Shown: positions 1 through 8,623 of the stretch, one piece after another | Layout: every line of letters starts with the position of its first letter | How positions within the stretch are numbered: the stretch's first letter is position 1 | NCBI GenBank assembly: GCA_958445065.1 | Contig: CAUCQW010000002.1 | Span: forward strand, 113,379 to 177,378 | Length of the DNA: 64,000 nucleotides | DNA from: an uncultured Collinsella sp. | GTDB lineage: Bacteria > Actinomycetota > Coriobacteriia > Coriobacteriales > Coriobacteriaceae | Direction of reading: 5' to 3' | Program-made: the position numbers and the translations under genes | The notes under the pieces: generated by a model | Seen by the model: the letters and a program-made list of their open reading frames with translations, nothing else | Databases searched by the model: none | What the model was told of the DNA's origin: nothing

Positions 1-3000
1 GCCGATGTTTCGGTACGCGGTCGCGGGGACCGTGATGCGGGCGAGCTCGTCCCAGTAATAGGCCGTGTGGCCCTCGCCGGAGTCGCCGATCGCCGCAAGC
101 TCGAACTCCTTGCCCTTGGCGTCGTAGCCCTTGTGCTTGGGCTCCTCGAACACGGGGATGAAGCCGGGGTGCGCCTCGGCACCATCCTCGGGCAGCAGCC
201 TCATGTCCCAGCTCGGGTCCAGCTCGACCGATTCGGGGGCATATTCCGTGCGCAGGGTGCAGCGGTTGCGGCCGTACAAGGCGGTAATGCCGCTGCCCGC
301 CGTGCAGCTTGATATAGCCTCGTCACCCAGCTTCATGTCCAGGTGCCAGCCGGTGAAGCCTGTCGAGGGGTCGGTGCCGAATTTATCGTTGAGGTTGCAA
401 GTGGGCTCAAGCTCAGTTTTGGCAAGCTCTGCCGGAAATACGAAATTAGTGCCAGTCAGATATCGCTGGGACTTATAGAGTAGATGGGTCTTGTCAGTAC
501 CATCCTTATAGAAGTAGAACTTGCCCATGGTCACCCAAGTCCACAGGTACAGATCTCCGTTCACCTTCTTGCTCACGAACTTCGGCCCGCTGAAGATGCT
601 CGGGTCCGAGCAGTCCTTATCCCCTTCGTACCACCCGTCTAGACATTTGTCGAGCAGGCTCATGTCCTGCCCCTCGTCGCGCATGACCTGCTCGAGCGCC
701 GCGCGAGCGTCCGAGAAATCGCCTTGGCGCTCGCTCGTCCTGTAGTCGGTGTTGAGCTTGATGTAGACCGTGTGCACCTCCTGCGTATTGCCGAGGGTAT
801 CGACCAGCATAAAGTGGACGACGGACTGCAACCGAGTCGGAGGATTGGGCGGTTCGTCATCCTCAGTCTTCGGCATACCGCTACCGACCACGACGGTACC
901 GAGCAGGCGGTCGCTCCAGAAACGTTTCTCATCTTCCGGTACGGTCGTGATGCCCATCATCGCCGCCGACCACAGCCAAACGGCATCATTGCCCTTGGAG
1001 ATATCCTCGGCGATTTTAATCGTGTCATCGAAGGAAAACTCCTTGACCACGCGAGCCCCGCGCGGCTTGCGGATGAGATGCACGTTGAGGCCGCACATCT
1101 TTGCGGAACCAATGCTACCGCAAGACGGTGCCGCCGATCCATCGTTATCGGAATGACCGCAAGAATAGACGGTATCCGTCCACTTGCCGTCGAGCGGGAT
1201 GGAACGATAGCACAGGTCATAGTTCTCGGCCAGCTCGCCGGTAAGCCAGATCTTGACCTCAGCGATAGGGGAGCCACAGATCTCCGCGCCATCCCGACCA
1301 GTCACCCAGACCGAGGAATCCCAAGCCCTAGCCGCGTAGCAGATCGAACCCGCGAATTGCGACCCCTCGACATGCAAGGCGAGGTTGTAGATGGAATGCC
1401 CACCGTGCGGATATCCGATATGGCGGTGTGCGGCGGCCTCGGTCTGCTTGCCCCAAGTAGATACCCAGCAGCCTGCCATGATGACCACATCATCGTCATC
1501 GGGGATATCGACCACATCGCGGGTCACATACCAGCGATACATCGGCTGCGGCGGCAGCTCCTTGCGGTTTGTGACATTATGCGCCCATCCGTTAGGAGAC
1601 AGCGTGGGTGTCTCATTTGAATCGGGCATGAACCCGACACAGGTGACGCTATCGCCGATCTTGGCGGTCTTCTTACTGTTTTTCACGTAGCCGCCGCAGC
1701 GTGCCTCGATAAGTTTGAACTGGGCGTTCTTCTGACCACCCCAAACGCCTGGGCAAGCATAGCTCGACACGCGGACGGCAGCGCCGTTCGCAGAAGCGCC
1801 GAGGGTGTCGAGGCGCTGGCCATCAGCATCCGAGGTGAGGAAATAGCACGTATGGTCGGTTTCGTTCGTGGCAGACGGTTCATGATCAATCCACCAGGAA
1901 TTCTCTCTACCTGCTGCCTTTCGAATGTCCCAAATGACGGCACTGCCCGTCTCCATAGTACCGTTTTTCCAAGAGCTATTGGCGTTAACATGACCGTTAT
2001 TGTTGAGCGTCTGGACCAATTTGGGACCGATGAGGCTCCCGAGGGCGAACGTGAAGGCGCCCACCCCGTCATCGAGATAAGGCTTGAAGGCCCACATCTG
2101 GTTGGCGCCATCGTAGTCCTTCCAGAAACACAGTCCTCGACCGTTGCCCCATTGGGTAATAGGCTTACCGCTGACATAGCCGCCCTGCCCGACATCCACC
2201 ATGGCGTTGGGGAACGCCAAAGGCGAGAGCTTGAAGACACCGCCGTAAAGCGTCACGTCGTTCCTGATATTGATTTTCTCGGTATCGATATCGATGTCAC
2301 CCGTGACCTCGCGGAGGTCTTTTTCGTGGTCCGGCGTGCCATCCCTGTTGTTCCTCATCACTTTTTTGACATCGACCTCGGCTCGAAACGTGTTCACGGC
2401 CTCGTTGGCGCAGCGGCGCATGAACAATTCCGGTTTTTCATACGAATAGTCATCGTACCCGACGATATACCAATGCCCGTTATTCTGGCTGACTCCCGCG
2501 CCCGCGTCCGTATCGAGCATGTCTCCGCGAAAAGTCGAAAGCCGGTTGTTGTTCAGGAAAAGCTGGCCGTCATTATCATCGGCATGAATGTTCTTCCACA
2601 GGCGGTTCGCAGTTTGGCGGTTTATGTCCGCGCAGGCCATATAGGGATGCGCTTTGATATGGTCGTACAGCTCGTTCGAGTAGTCGCACTCGACGAGCAG
2701 GCACAGGGAGTAGCCGAGCGCTTGGAGATAAGGGCTATCCCAGCCTTGATAGGTAAACCTATCGGCGGCAACCCAAGTTATCCATCCGTGTGCGAAGCCG
2801 CGGCCGTAGTTATTCGCACCCTGTGTTCGGTCTGGATGCGTAACGCAATGTGTGTAGCCGTTGGAAGTGAAGCAGCCGCCGAAATAATACGAATTCGGCT
2901 GCGGGCTGATGTGCTCACCGCGAAACCACAGTTCCTTTGCCATGGCAGACCGTGCAGGCACCGCGCCGAGGCCAGCAACGACCGCCAGCGCCGCGAACAA

Positions 3001-3069
3001 CCCGCGGCGCGAGAAGGAAATGTCTTTATACGGGTCTTTTGCGAGATTCTTACCGTTGCCCTTACTCAT
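1..3069 (-). CDS. Large Tat-type exported protein with ricin-like beta-trefoil, C-terminus beyond window
   Basis: An open frame runs from ATG at 3069 off the left edge, giving at least 1,023 residues. The N-terminus has a twin-arginine signal, SRRGLF at residues 19-24, followed by a hydrophobic stretch and an AMA cleavage-like site, so Tat export is likely. Residues about 275-455 form three related repeats; the first ends in NQMWAF (a QxW motif) and the third carries DGQRLD and ends in QFKL, as in ricin-type beta-trefoil carbohydrate-binding domains. The rest is rich in Trp, Cys, Asp and Gly and I do not recognise it. The start overlaps the end of the upstream membrane-protein gene by 8 bp, so the two are probably translationally coupled. 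It is likely a surface or secreted glycan-binding protein; catalytic activity is unknown. The left edge truncates it, not a stop. Confidence 0.8.
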   Translation of the reverse strand, partial: MSKGNGKNLAKDPYKDISFSRRGLFAALAVVAGLGAVPARSAMAKELWFRGEHISPQPNSYYFGGCFTSNGYTHCVTHPDRTQGANNYGRGFAHGWITWVAADRFTYQGWDSPYLQALGYSLCLLVECDYSNELYDHIKAHPYMACADINRQTANRLWKNIHADDNDGQLFLNNNRLSTFRGDMLDTDAGAGVSQNNGHWYIVGYDDYSYEKPELFMRRCANEAVNTFRAEVDVKKVMRNNRDGTPDHEKDLREVTGDIDIDTEKINIRNDVTLYGGVFKLSPLAFPNAMVDVGQGGYVSGKPITQWGNGRGLCFWKDYDGANQMWAFKPYLDDGVGAFTFALGSLIGPKLVQTLNNNGHVNANSSWKNGTMETGSAVIWDIRKAAGRENSWWIDHEPSATNETDHTCYFLTSDADGQRLDTLGASANGAAVRVSSYACPGVWGGQKNAQFKLIEARCGGYVKNSKKTAKIGDSVTCVGFMPDSNETPTLSPNGWAHNVTNRKELPPQPMYRWYVTRDVVDIPDDDDVVIMAGCWVSTWGKQTEAAAHRHIGYPHGGHSIYNLALHVEGSQFAGSICYAARAWDSSVWVTGRDGAEICGSPIAEVKIWLTGELAENYDLCYRSIPLDGKWTDTVYSCGHSDNDGSAAPSCGSIGSAKMCGLNVHLIRKPRGARVVKEFSFDDTIKIAEDISKGNDAVWLWSAAMMGITTVPEDEKRFWSDRLLGTVVVGSGMPKTEDDEPPNPPTRLQSVVHFMLVDTLGNTQEVHTVYIKLNTDYRTSERQGDFSDARAALEQVMRDEGQDMSLLDKCLDGWYEGDKDCSDPSIFSGPKFVSKKVNGDLYLWTWVTMGKFYFYKDGTDKTHLLYKSQRYLTGTNFVFPAELAKTELEPTCNLNDKFGTDPSTGFTGWHLDMKLGDEAISSCTAGSGITALYGRNRCTLRTEYAPESVELDPSWDMRLLPEDGAEAHPGFIPVFEEPKHKGYDAKGKEFELAAIGDSGEGHTAYYWDELARITVPATAYRNIG

Positions 3070-3493
3070 CGATATCCCCCAAGTCATTAGAAGCGGCAGT
3101 GTAATTCGAAATGCCCAACACCGCGACCGCCGCGATAATCAGTTCGAGAAACGCCTGCGTGTCCAAGCCGCGGTTGATGTTGATGACGGCACCGGCGACC
3201 TGAAGGCAGGCGATCGCGATGCGCGCCGCCTTGTTATTCCTCACTGCCGGCACGAGCAAAAGAAACCCCGTGAGCGGAAGCCATAGGGTATTGATGTTCA
3301 AAACGGAAATCATTCCCGAGATTCGTCCTTCGCCTAGACGGCCGTCCGTGGCGAAATCGATGCCATGGGTGACATTTATAAAGAGGTACTCGGCACCCAA
3401 CCCGATCGTCGGTAGAAGTCCGAAAAGACTGGCCAGAAGCCCTCCCTTGAGGGCATCAGGGCTTGAGATATACCTTTTGAGATTGAATTTCAT
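3062..3493 (-). CDS. Small polytopic membrane protein
   Basis: This 143-residue protein has about four hydrophobic segments (near residues 18-35, 65-82, 88-105 and 112-130) joined by short loops, and no motif I recognise. GGAGGATGAT lies just before the ATG. It is the first gene of a two-gene operon with the large exported protein, overlapping its start, so it may act in export, anchoring or regulation of that protein. The perfect palindrome at 3560-3574 lies 67 bp upstream of the start and is shared with a divergent small gene. Confidence 0.7.
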   Translation of the reverse strand: MKFNLKRYISSPDALKGGLLASLFGLLPTIGLGAEYLFINVTHGIDFATDGRLGEGRISGMISVLNINTLWLPLTGFLLLVPAVRNNKAARIAIACLQVAGAVININRGLDTQAFLELIIAAVAVLGISNYTAASNDLGDIDE

Positions 3494-3559
3494 ATCATCC
3501 TCCGCTAGCTCTGGCGATTATTCCCGAGGATACTCATTGCTCAACCGCCCCGCTCAGAC

Positions 3560-3574
3560 TTGCCGCTGCGGCAA
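3560..3574. promoter_or_regulatory. Class B palindromic upstream box
   Basis: TTGCCGCTGCGGCAA, a perfect 7+1+7 palindrome, sits in the divergent gap, 67 bp before the start at 3493 and 71 bp before the start at 3646. It is probably a DNA site for a shared regulator. Confidence 0.7.
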
Positions 3575-3645
3575 CACCCGTGCCTTCCGCAACCTGCCGA
3601 AACTGCTAGAATGTGCTCGAAATAAGATTCACTTGGAGGAACTCG

Positions 3646-3870
3646 TTGGCTTACATCCTCATGGCGGTAATCGTCCTTTTAGCAATCGCCTATATCGTCT
3701 ACCTAATCCTCGACCTCATGTCGCGCAGAAAGTTTGCCGAGCAGTACAGCACATGGGAGCCAGACCTTGACAGCTACTACAAGCAGGAGCTTGAGAGGGA
3801 GCAGCAGGCCAAAGACGCGAAAATCTGTGAGATTCTAGAAGACCTGCTCCGAAAGCAGGGGATGATATAG
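3646..3870 (+). CDS. Small single-pass membrane protein with charged tail
   Basis: I chose TTG at 3646 because GGAGGA ends 5 nt before it; longer in-frame starts have no ribosome site. The 74-residue product begins with one membrane helix (about residues 2-25), then a basic SRRK stop-transfer signal and a charged, probably helical cytoplasmic tail rich in Glu, Gln and Lys. It is one of few plus-strand genes and is transcribed divergently from the exported-protein operon. Function unknown. Confidence 0.6.
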   Translation: MAYILMAVIVLLAIAYIVYLILDLMSRRKFAEQYSTWEPDLDSYYKQELEREQQAKDAKICEILEDLLRKQGMI

Positions 3871-3893
3871 GGGGCGGATCTCTGCAAATCCGC

Positions 3894-4322
3894 CTACCGG
3901 CAGCCTGACTCCCTCACTAGCCCGACTTCCTCCGATAGCCCCGCCTCTACGCTTTTGGCTTCAAGTAATCCGTCTATTCCAATCTCATCTCGCTCGGTAA
4001 CTTGATCTGGTCCCACCTCGGGGAAGGCCGCGCAGACCGCATCCTCATCCAATCCGAAAAACTCGGTCCCGCGTGCGAACCGCCCCGTATGGTGCCAGGA
4101 CTTATATTCGAGATACCTATCGGCGAGCTGCGCCCTGGTCATCGACTCGATCTTAGAATCGTAGGCAAGGTCGAAATCGTCGCAGTAGTCCTTGATGGCC
4201 GAGATGATGGCGCCGCGCGTCCACTTCGATATCGGCATCTCGCCCGACTCATATGCCGCCCGGGCGCGGACGCTCATGGAGGTTCCCACGTACCCGGCCT
4301 GTCCGTAGCTCACAGCACCCAT
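3894..4322 (-). CDS. Tagged accessory protein, last gene of operon
   Basis: A 142-residue soluble protein. I chose ATG 4322, with GGAG eight bases upstream, over GTG 4331, which overlaps the previous gene. The N-terminal half contains RARAAYESGEMPISKW and an acidic segment DYCDDFDLAYDS; the DYCDNFD variant also occurs in the ArdA-like protein two genes upstream (4960-6159), suggesting a shared short module. It ends with the tag form GIDGLLEAKSVEA about 15 residues from the C terminus. It is the fifth gene of a tightly packed operon starting at 7438. No known catalytic motif. Confidence 0.7.
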   Translation of the reverse strand: MGAVSYGQAGYVGTSMSVRARAAYESGEMPISKWTRGAIISAIKDYCDDFDLAYDSKIESMTRAQLADRYLEYKSWHHTGRFARGTEFFGLDEDAVCAAFPEVGPDQVTERDEIGIDGLLEAKSVEAGLSEEVGLVRESGCR

Positions 4323-4324
4323 GG

Positions 4325-4963
4325 CTACCACTCCGTATCGTCGTACGAGTTCTGCCAGCTATCGTCGTACGAGTTGGAATATTCGTCCTCGAGACGTTGG
4401 TTGTACAGTGCCGCCTCGTCCTTCTTATAGCAGATGAACTCATCGATCTGCGAGGACTCGTTGTTCCACTCGTCCTGCTCCCTGAGCTTTGGGTCGGGTT
4501 TCATGCATTCCATATAGCCGAGCGCCGACACGCCCGAGTACGGGCCGCCGCGACCGCTGAACAAATCAACGACATCCTGCACTTCCTTATCGGAAAGGGA
4601 GCATTCCGTCCCCTCATACGGGTCATAGCCCACCACAACGAAATCGCCGTACAGCACATCGGCCGGGTCGCCCGCCACTACGGTCTGGCCGGTGAAAGGG
4701 GACTTACGATCCTCGTCCGCCATCTCCTGGGTGGCCCAGATTGCACGGTTGGCAGGACAAGCCGCCCGCCCTTCAGCATTGACATAGACGCAGACCGCAT
4801 CTCCCAAAGACTTGTCGGGCAGCTCTTGGGATACATTGACGGCCCGCTCGCCGACAATTCCCTTGAGTGCGGCGCCACAGCTCCCATTCTCATCGACCGG
4901 CAGCTCGACTTCGCGGCATTCGGCGTTAACGGGCACCAGCACGGCGATAATCGTATCCATCAT
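4325..4963 (-). CDS. DUF3846-type tagged protein
   Basis: The 212 residues begin with a DUF3846-like domain (about residues 5-140): a hydrophobic start strand, CPANRAIWAT, GDPADVLYGDFVVVGYD and SLSDKEVQDVVDLF match that family, which is common on mobile elements and phages and has no established biochemistry. A second copy of the domain is in the 10062-11168 gene. The C-terminal part has a divergent tag, QIDEFICYKKDEAA, then an Asn/Tyr/Asp-rich tail with repeated SYDD. The start overlaps the preceding stop. Confidence 0.75.
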   Translation of the reverse strand: MMDTIIAVLVPVNAECREVELPVDENGSCGAALKGIVGERAVNVSQELPDKSLGDAVCVYVNAEGRAACPANRAIWATQEMADEDRKSPFTGQTVVAGDPADVLYGDFVVVGYDPYEGTECSLSDKEVQDVVDLFSGRGGPYSGVSALGYMECMKPDPKLREQDEWNNESSQIDEFICYKKDEAALYNQRLEDEYSNSYDDSWQNSYDDTEW

Positions 4964-6159
4964 CGATCGCCGCCCTCAAGAGTGCCGGCGCCGATAGTCC
5001 CGATACCCTCATTGACCATCTCCGCCTCATCGCCCTTCGCTTCAGCAAGGTCATCGAGGCACAAGTCCCCATCTGGAGCCCCTTGCAAGGCAATCATCTT
5101 CTCGGCGGACCCGATGATGGCGTCGATGTCATAGATTTCATGGTCATCGTTGTAGTAGAAGAGCTCCCCGACGCTGAGTTCGGGGTTGTTCACAACGACC
5201 TGTGCGAAGCGGTTCATGTCTGCAATGGACTCGCCCATGTCGAAATCATGCAAGGAGTATTCGCTGAACCGCCCGTGGAGCTCATAGTCAGACATGACGA
5301 TATCGGCCGCTGCGACCCCCTCCATATCCGCTATGTCCTGAAGGGCACCGTCGAGTTCTCCTTCATCCATCGGCAGCGTCAACTGATGGGCGAGGCTGAA
5401 ACCCATCTCGGTCATGTCGCGGCTCTCGACATAGACGACGATGCGGTCGGCCGCGAAATCGCGGTCGCCCTCGAAAGCCGCCTGCTCGAGCTCATCCAAA
5501 TCGAATTTCATCAAATCGACCTCTTTTGAGTTGCGGTCGAAATAGCCGCTTTGGCCCAGGCACACATCTCCGCCCGCCGCCATCCAGGCGCCCAATGCCT
5601 CGGCAGGCACATTGTCGAGCAACTTGCCGATACTCAAGAGGCTGGCCTTCGAGGCGGGGGAGAGATGGCTGTCGTTCACGCACGCCTCGAGCTCTTCGCT
5701 GGCTTGGTCGAGGAGCGTGAGGCCGTATGCCCGCCACAGGTCGCTGGGCAGCGGGTTCGCGCTATCGACATCGACCGAATAGCCGCTAAACGGCATCTCA
5801 TCGGTCTGCATGATGACGTTGCCGACCATAAGCGGGTCGACGGGGACATCGAAGTTGTCGCAGTAGTCGCGCACGGCATCATAATCGAGGTCGGGATTTC
5901 TCTTGACGCACTCCGCCATGGCATTGAGCGCCCGCAGGTCCACACACCCGTCCTCGGCGAAGTGCAACTTGTCGAACTTGCCGGATGTCTGAATATCCTC
6001 GATGGCATAGTCGTGCCTGCCGAAATAAGTCATCACGTTGATGACATTCTGCAGGTCATCAGGCGCCATCGGCAGGGTAACACTGTCATGCGGGGCGTAT
6101 GCGTAATAGGCCGCATCACTCGCCGCGACGTCGACCCTGATGTTTCCGATCTTGCTCAT
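4960..6159 (-). CDS. ArdA-like antirestriction protein with two modules, tagged
   Basis: A strongly acidic 399-residue protein. Residues about 240-345 follow the Gram-positive ArdA pattern: a strand with LTLPMDEGELDGALQDI, then DIVMSDYE, then ADMNRFAQVV in place of the usual ELNELA helix. Residues about 20-115 carry a more divergent copy (VTLPMAPDDLQNVINVM ... RALNAMAECV). ArdA proteins mimic B-form DNA and inhibit type I restriction enzymes, and the acidity here fits. The tag CLDDLAEAKGDEA lies about 25 residues from the end. AAGGAG precedes the ATG, and four bases overlap the upstream gene. ArdA assignment is by pattern only. Confidence 0.65.
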   Translation of the reverse strand: MSKIGNIRVDVAASDAAYYAYAPHDSVTLPMAPDDLQNVINVMTYFGRHDYAIEDIQTSGKFDKLHFAEDGCVDLRALNAMAECVKRNPDLDYDAVRDYCDNFDVPVDPLMVGNVIMQTDEMPFSGYSVDVDSANPLPSDLWRAYGLTLLDQASEELEACVNDSHLSPASKASLLSIGKLLDNVPAEALGAWMAAGGDVCLGQSGYFDRNSKEVDLMKFDLDELEQAAFEGDRDFAADRIVVYVESRDMTEMGFSLAHQLTLPMDEGELDGALQDIADMEGVAAADIVMSDYELHGRFSEYSLHDFDMGESIADMNRFAQVVVNNPELSVGELFYYNDDHEIYDIDAIIGSAEKMIALQGAPDGDLCLDDLAEAKGDEAEMVNEGIGTIGAGTLEGGDR

Positions 6160-6650
6160 CGTCTGCTCTCCTTATGCTCAAACTGCCTATCGCGGTCAGC
6201 CATCCCCTCGACCAAATCCGTCTCGGCCTGCTTCTCATCGCAAAGGTCATCCAGCCCGCGCTCGATGCCGTCCTTTATCGGCTCCAGGCCAAGCGTTGAG
6301 CCGTCGATTTCGATTTCCACGGCGCTGACGCGCCCGCCGGCCGGCATCTCCGCCTGACCGCTCGCGATGGCGATGCCCTGGGCGCAGGCGTTCTCGATAC
6401 ACATATGTCCGAATTCATGCGCAGACACGTCGATATCGATGCGAATACTGGCCCTCGGGATATCGAAGCCGGCGCTGCGCAGGGCGCAGCGGATAGCTGC
6501 CTTCTCGCATACGCGAGCGATGTTGTAGCCGACGGCTCCGTGTCCGTGAAGTCCGGTAAAACTGATGCTGGGCATACACGGGCCGCCGCCGATACTGACG
6601 GAAACCTTTCCCTTGCCCTCGATATAGAGGCTGCAAGACCCACCGTTCAT
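6156..6650 (-). CDS. Stand-alone ComM/YifB N-terminal-like domain, tagged
   Basis: This 164-residue protein resembles only the first domain of ComM/YifB (Mg-chelatase ChlI-type, Lon-protease-like S5 fold). VSVSIGGGPCMPSISFTGLH, an AIRCALRSAGFDIP helix-turn, IRIDIDVSA and GIAIASGQ follow the order seen at the start of ComM. The AAA+ and C-terminal ComM domains are absent. ComM is a hexameric branch-migration helicase used in transformation, so an isolated N-domain might modulate the host protein. It ends with the tag GLDDLCDEKQAET. GGAGG precedes the ATG. Confidence 0.6.
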   Translation of the reverse strand: MNGGSCSLYIEGKGKVSVSIGGGPCMPSISFTGLHGHGAVGYNIARVCEKAAIRCALRSAGFDIPRASIRIDIDVSAHEFGHMCIENACAQGIAIASGQAEMPAGGRVSAVEIEIDGSTLGLEPIKDGIERGLDDLCDEKQAETDLVEGMADRDRQFEHKESRR

Positions 6651-6682
6651 ATCGGCCTCCTTATTTTCCGTTTCCTAGACTG

Positions 6683-7438
6683 TCAAATTTCGTTTTCGAT
6701 TCCAACGCGACTGACCTCATCACCGTCAGAGACAAGGACAGCTTCCTCGCTTTTCGCCGAACAGATATCATCGAGACCCTGTTCCCCTCGTTTGTCCTCG
6801 ATATATCCCATCTCAAGCCCCGCGTTGAATGCGATCCCCGCGGCGAGATCGTCCCGTTCGATGCGCTGTTCTGCTTCCGCAAGACTAACGGCTACCTTCT
6901 CGAGGGCAGCAGGTTTGAGCGTCTCTTTCATATGCTCGGAGCCGAGTTTGTTGACTGTGTCCGCTACATCTTGAACGGAGACGAAACCGATGGGGAACTT
7001 GCTATCGGGATTGACTCCGGCAAGCGCATATTCGTCCGCATCACGACAGCTCGATTGCAGTTCAGGCATGCCGAGATCAGAAAGCTCAATAAAGGCTCGA
7101 GACTTGAACTCCTGATCGAAATATTCAATATCAGCTCGAGCTTGAGATGCCGCACCAAGAGCGATAGCAGAACCGAGTATGAACTCAGAAGAAATCTTGC
7201 CGCCGCCGTAATCCTCGGCAGTCAATTGAGAATCGAGGACAGCAGCATAGTTCTCGATTATTTCGCTGCATCTGGAATCGGTATAGCAGTCGATGTTTTC
7301 GGATGCGAGTGCATATACCGAGCTACGGGTATCGCCCTTGCGTTTATCCAGCTCGTTATGGGCGATTTTGTTGACGAGCCACATATCCAGACCGCCGGAC
7401 TCATACAGCTCGGCAATGGTCGGCTTGACCTCAGACAT
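6683..7438 (-). CDS. Tagged accessory protein of unknown function, first gene of operon
   Basis: A 251-residue, mostly helical, soluble protein with no motif I recognise. It opens the five-gene operon 7438-3894, with GGAG six bases before the ATG and a class A box 70 bp upstream. The tag GLDDICSAKSEEA lies about 20 residues from the C terminus, followed by an acidic tail. Base composition is less GC-rich than its neighbours, which may indicate a different source. Confidence 0.7.
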   Translation of the reverse strand: MSEVKPTIAELYESGGLDMWLVNKIAHNELDKRKGDTRSSVYALASENIDCYTDSRCSEIIENYAAVLDSQLTAEDYGGGKISSEFILGSAIALGAASQARADIEYFDQEFKSRAFIELSDLGMPELQSSCRDADEYALAGVNPDSKFPIGFVSVQDVADTVNKLGSEHMKETLKPAALEKVAVSLAEAEQRIERDDLAAGIAFNAGLEMGYIEDKRGEQGLDDICSAKSEEAVLVSDGDEVSRVGIENEI

Positions 7439-7507
7439 AGCTACTCCATCTCTCTAATTACTTGATGTATCCCAGCGTACTTTTGAAGGTCAACGCGCAC
7501 TGAAAAG

Positions 7508-7521
7508 GGGACGAAAGTAGC
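7508..7521 (-). promoter_or_regulatory. Class A upstream box
   Basis: Read on the minus strand this is GCTACTTTCGTCCC, 70 bp upstream of the 7438 start. Near-identical boxes precede eight other tagged genes or operons. Confidence 0.6.
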
Positions 7522-7539
7522 CTTTGCGCCAAACGAAAA

Positions 7540-7567
7540 GGGGAGGGATGAAAATCCATCCCTCCCC
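7540..7567 (-). terminator. Rho-independent terminator
   Basis: An 11-bp GGGGAGGGATG stem with a short loop is followed, on the minus strand, by CTTTTCGTTT. It ends the 7589-8098 transcript just before the next class A box. Confidence 0.8.
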
Positions 7568-7588
7568 GCATCCAATGGCTGTCTAGAC

Positions 7589-8098
7589 TCAGCGCTGGAC
7601 GTTCTGGGAGCTGCGGTCCTGAGAGCCGCTCTCGCGCTCATTTGCCTCGGCCGTCTTCTGCTCGCACAGCTCATCGAGACCGGTCTCCTGCTCCTGGGAG
7701 CGGTCGTGGCTCTGGTGCTGCTCGCGGTACTCCGCACGGGCGGCCTCGACGGCATCGGAGAGCTTCTGCGGCTCCACGGACTCATCGTGGCGCTGACCGT
7801 CCTGATCGTACTTGAAGAGGCTCACGTTGCGGTCCGCATTGACGAAGACGCCCGTACCCTTTCCAGCCTCGATATCGGTCTTGTTCCACGGCTTCTGGAA
7901 CGTGGTGAAGCTGAAGCCGGAGAGGTCCTTGCTATCGACCTTTGTGCCGCTAGGAAGGGTGCACTTGACGGCAGGCCAAGACTCGCCCTTGCCGTTGGAG
8001 ATGGTATACGGCTCACTGTTGGCCTTCTCAGCAGTCACCCACTTCGGCGGGAAGTCAATGCGGACCTTGCCCTTGTTCATGTTGTTCTGCTCGCTCAT
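7589..8098 (-). CDS. Tagged protein with a domain shared with the 26965-28950 protein
   Basis: This 169-residue single-gene unit has one domain (about residues 10-115) in which THLPSG-like strands, KVDSKDLSGFSF, a GKGTGVFVNADRNVSLFKYD strand pair and an SDAVEAARAEY helix occur in the same order as in two repeats of the large protein at 26965-28950. I do not know the family; alternating charged and aromatic residues suggest a small beta-barrel or RNA/DNA-binding fold. A Gln/His-rich linker leads to the tag GLDELCEQKTAEA. GGAGG precedes the ATG and a class A box lies 70 bp upstream. Confidence 0.7.
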   Translation of the reverse strand: MSEQNNMNKGKVRIDFPPKWVTAEKANSEPYTISNGKGESWPAVKCTLPSGTKVDSKDLSGFSFTTFQKPWNKTDIEAGKGTGVFVNADRNVSLFKYDQDGQRHDESVEPQKLSDAVEAARAEYREQHQSHDRSQEQETGLDELCEQKTAEANERESGSQDRSSQNVQR

Positions 8099-8167
8099 GG
8101 TTCCTCCATCACGCGAATTGATAACTTAATGACTAGCATGAAGCCCTGTCCGCCCGAGTCGCCCCAG

Positions 8168-8181
8168 GGGACAGAAGTAGC
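8168..8181 (-). promoter_or_regulatory. Class A upstream box
   Basis: GCTACTTCTGTCCC on the minus strand, 70 bp before the 8098 start and immediately after the end of the preceding gene. Confidence 0.6.
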
Positions 8182-8183
8182 AT

Positions 8184-8621
8184 CTACCTCGGGATACCCT
8201 CCGTATCGCGCGAGCCGCAGCTTTCTTGGCAAGCACCCTCATCGCCATACGCTTCAGCAAGGTCGTCGAGACTCGTCTCTTCGCAACGAGAGTCATGACG
8301 CGCATCCCGCACGCACTTGACCTCGGCTTTGATTTGCCCCCAAGCCACATCGTTGATGTCGTCATATCCACCCGAGTTCCATAGGTTCTCGTTGGCGTTA
8401 TCGCGCACTTCGCGGGCTTCATCGAGCGACAGGTTCGGACAGTATTCCTTGATGTCATTGGCGGATATGGCGAGAAACACGTTGTCGATATCCATGCAGA
8501 GGACTTCGAATCGCTCCATCAGGTAATCTGCCGCCTCAGGTGAAGCCGCGCCATTGTGCAGAGCCTCACCTAGTGCGGTTTTCAGATCATCGAACGAATT
8601 GATTTCCAGATCCTCAAGCAT
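8184..8621 (-). CDS. Small tagged accessory protein
   Basis: A 145-residue acidic helical protein. It starts just after the stop of the ArdC-like gene and is probably co-transcribed with it. Residues 8-20 (SFDDLKTALGEAL) and 60-80 (SLDEAREVRDNANENL) look like amphipathic helices. The tag is SLDDLAEAYGDEG, about 15 residues from the end, with Tyr replacing the usual Lys, as in the 22438-23004 protein. Function unknown; being paired with an ArdC-like gene, a role in host-defence evasion is possible. Confidence 0.65.
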   Translation of the reverse strand: MLEDLEINSFDDLKTALGEALHNGAASPEAADYLMERFEVLCMDIDNVFLAISANDIKEYCPNLSLDEAREVRDNANENLWNSGGYDDINDVAWGQIKAEVKCVRDARHDSRCEETSLDDLAEAYGDEGACQESCGSRDTEGIPR

Positions 8622-8623
8622 GG

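Noticed and set aside
724..3090. Long plus-strand frames opposite the Tat-exported protein
   Set aside because: They are the mirror of a continuous minus-strand frame with a clear signal peptide and domain pattern; they lack ribosome sites and recognisable motifs.
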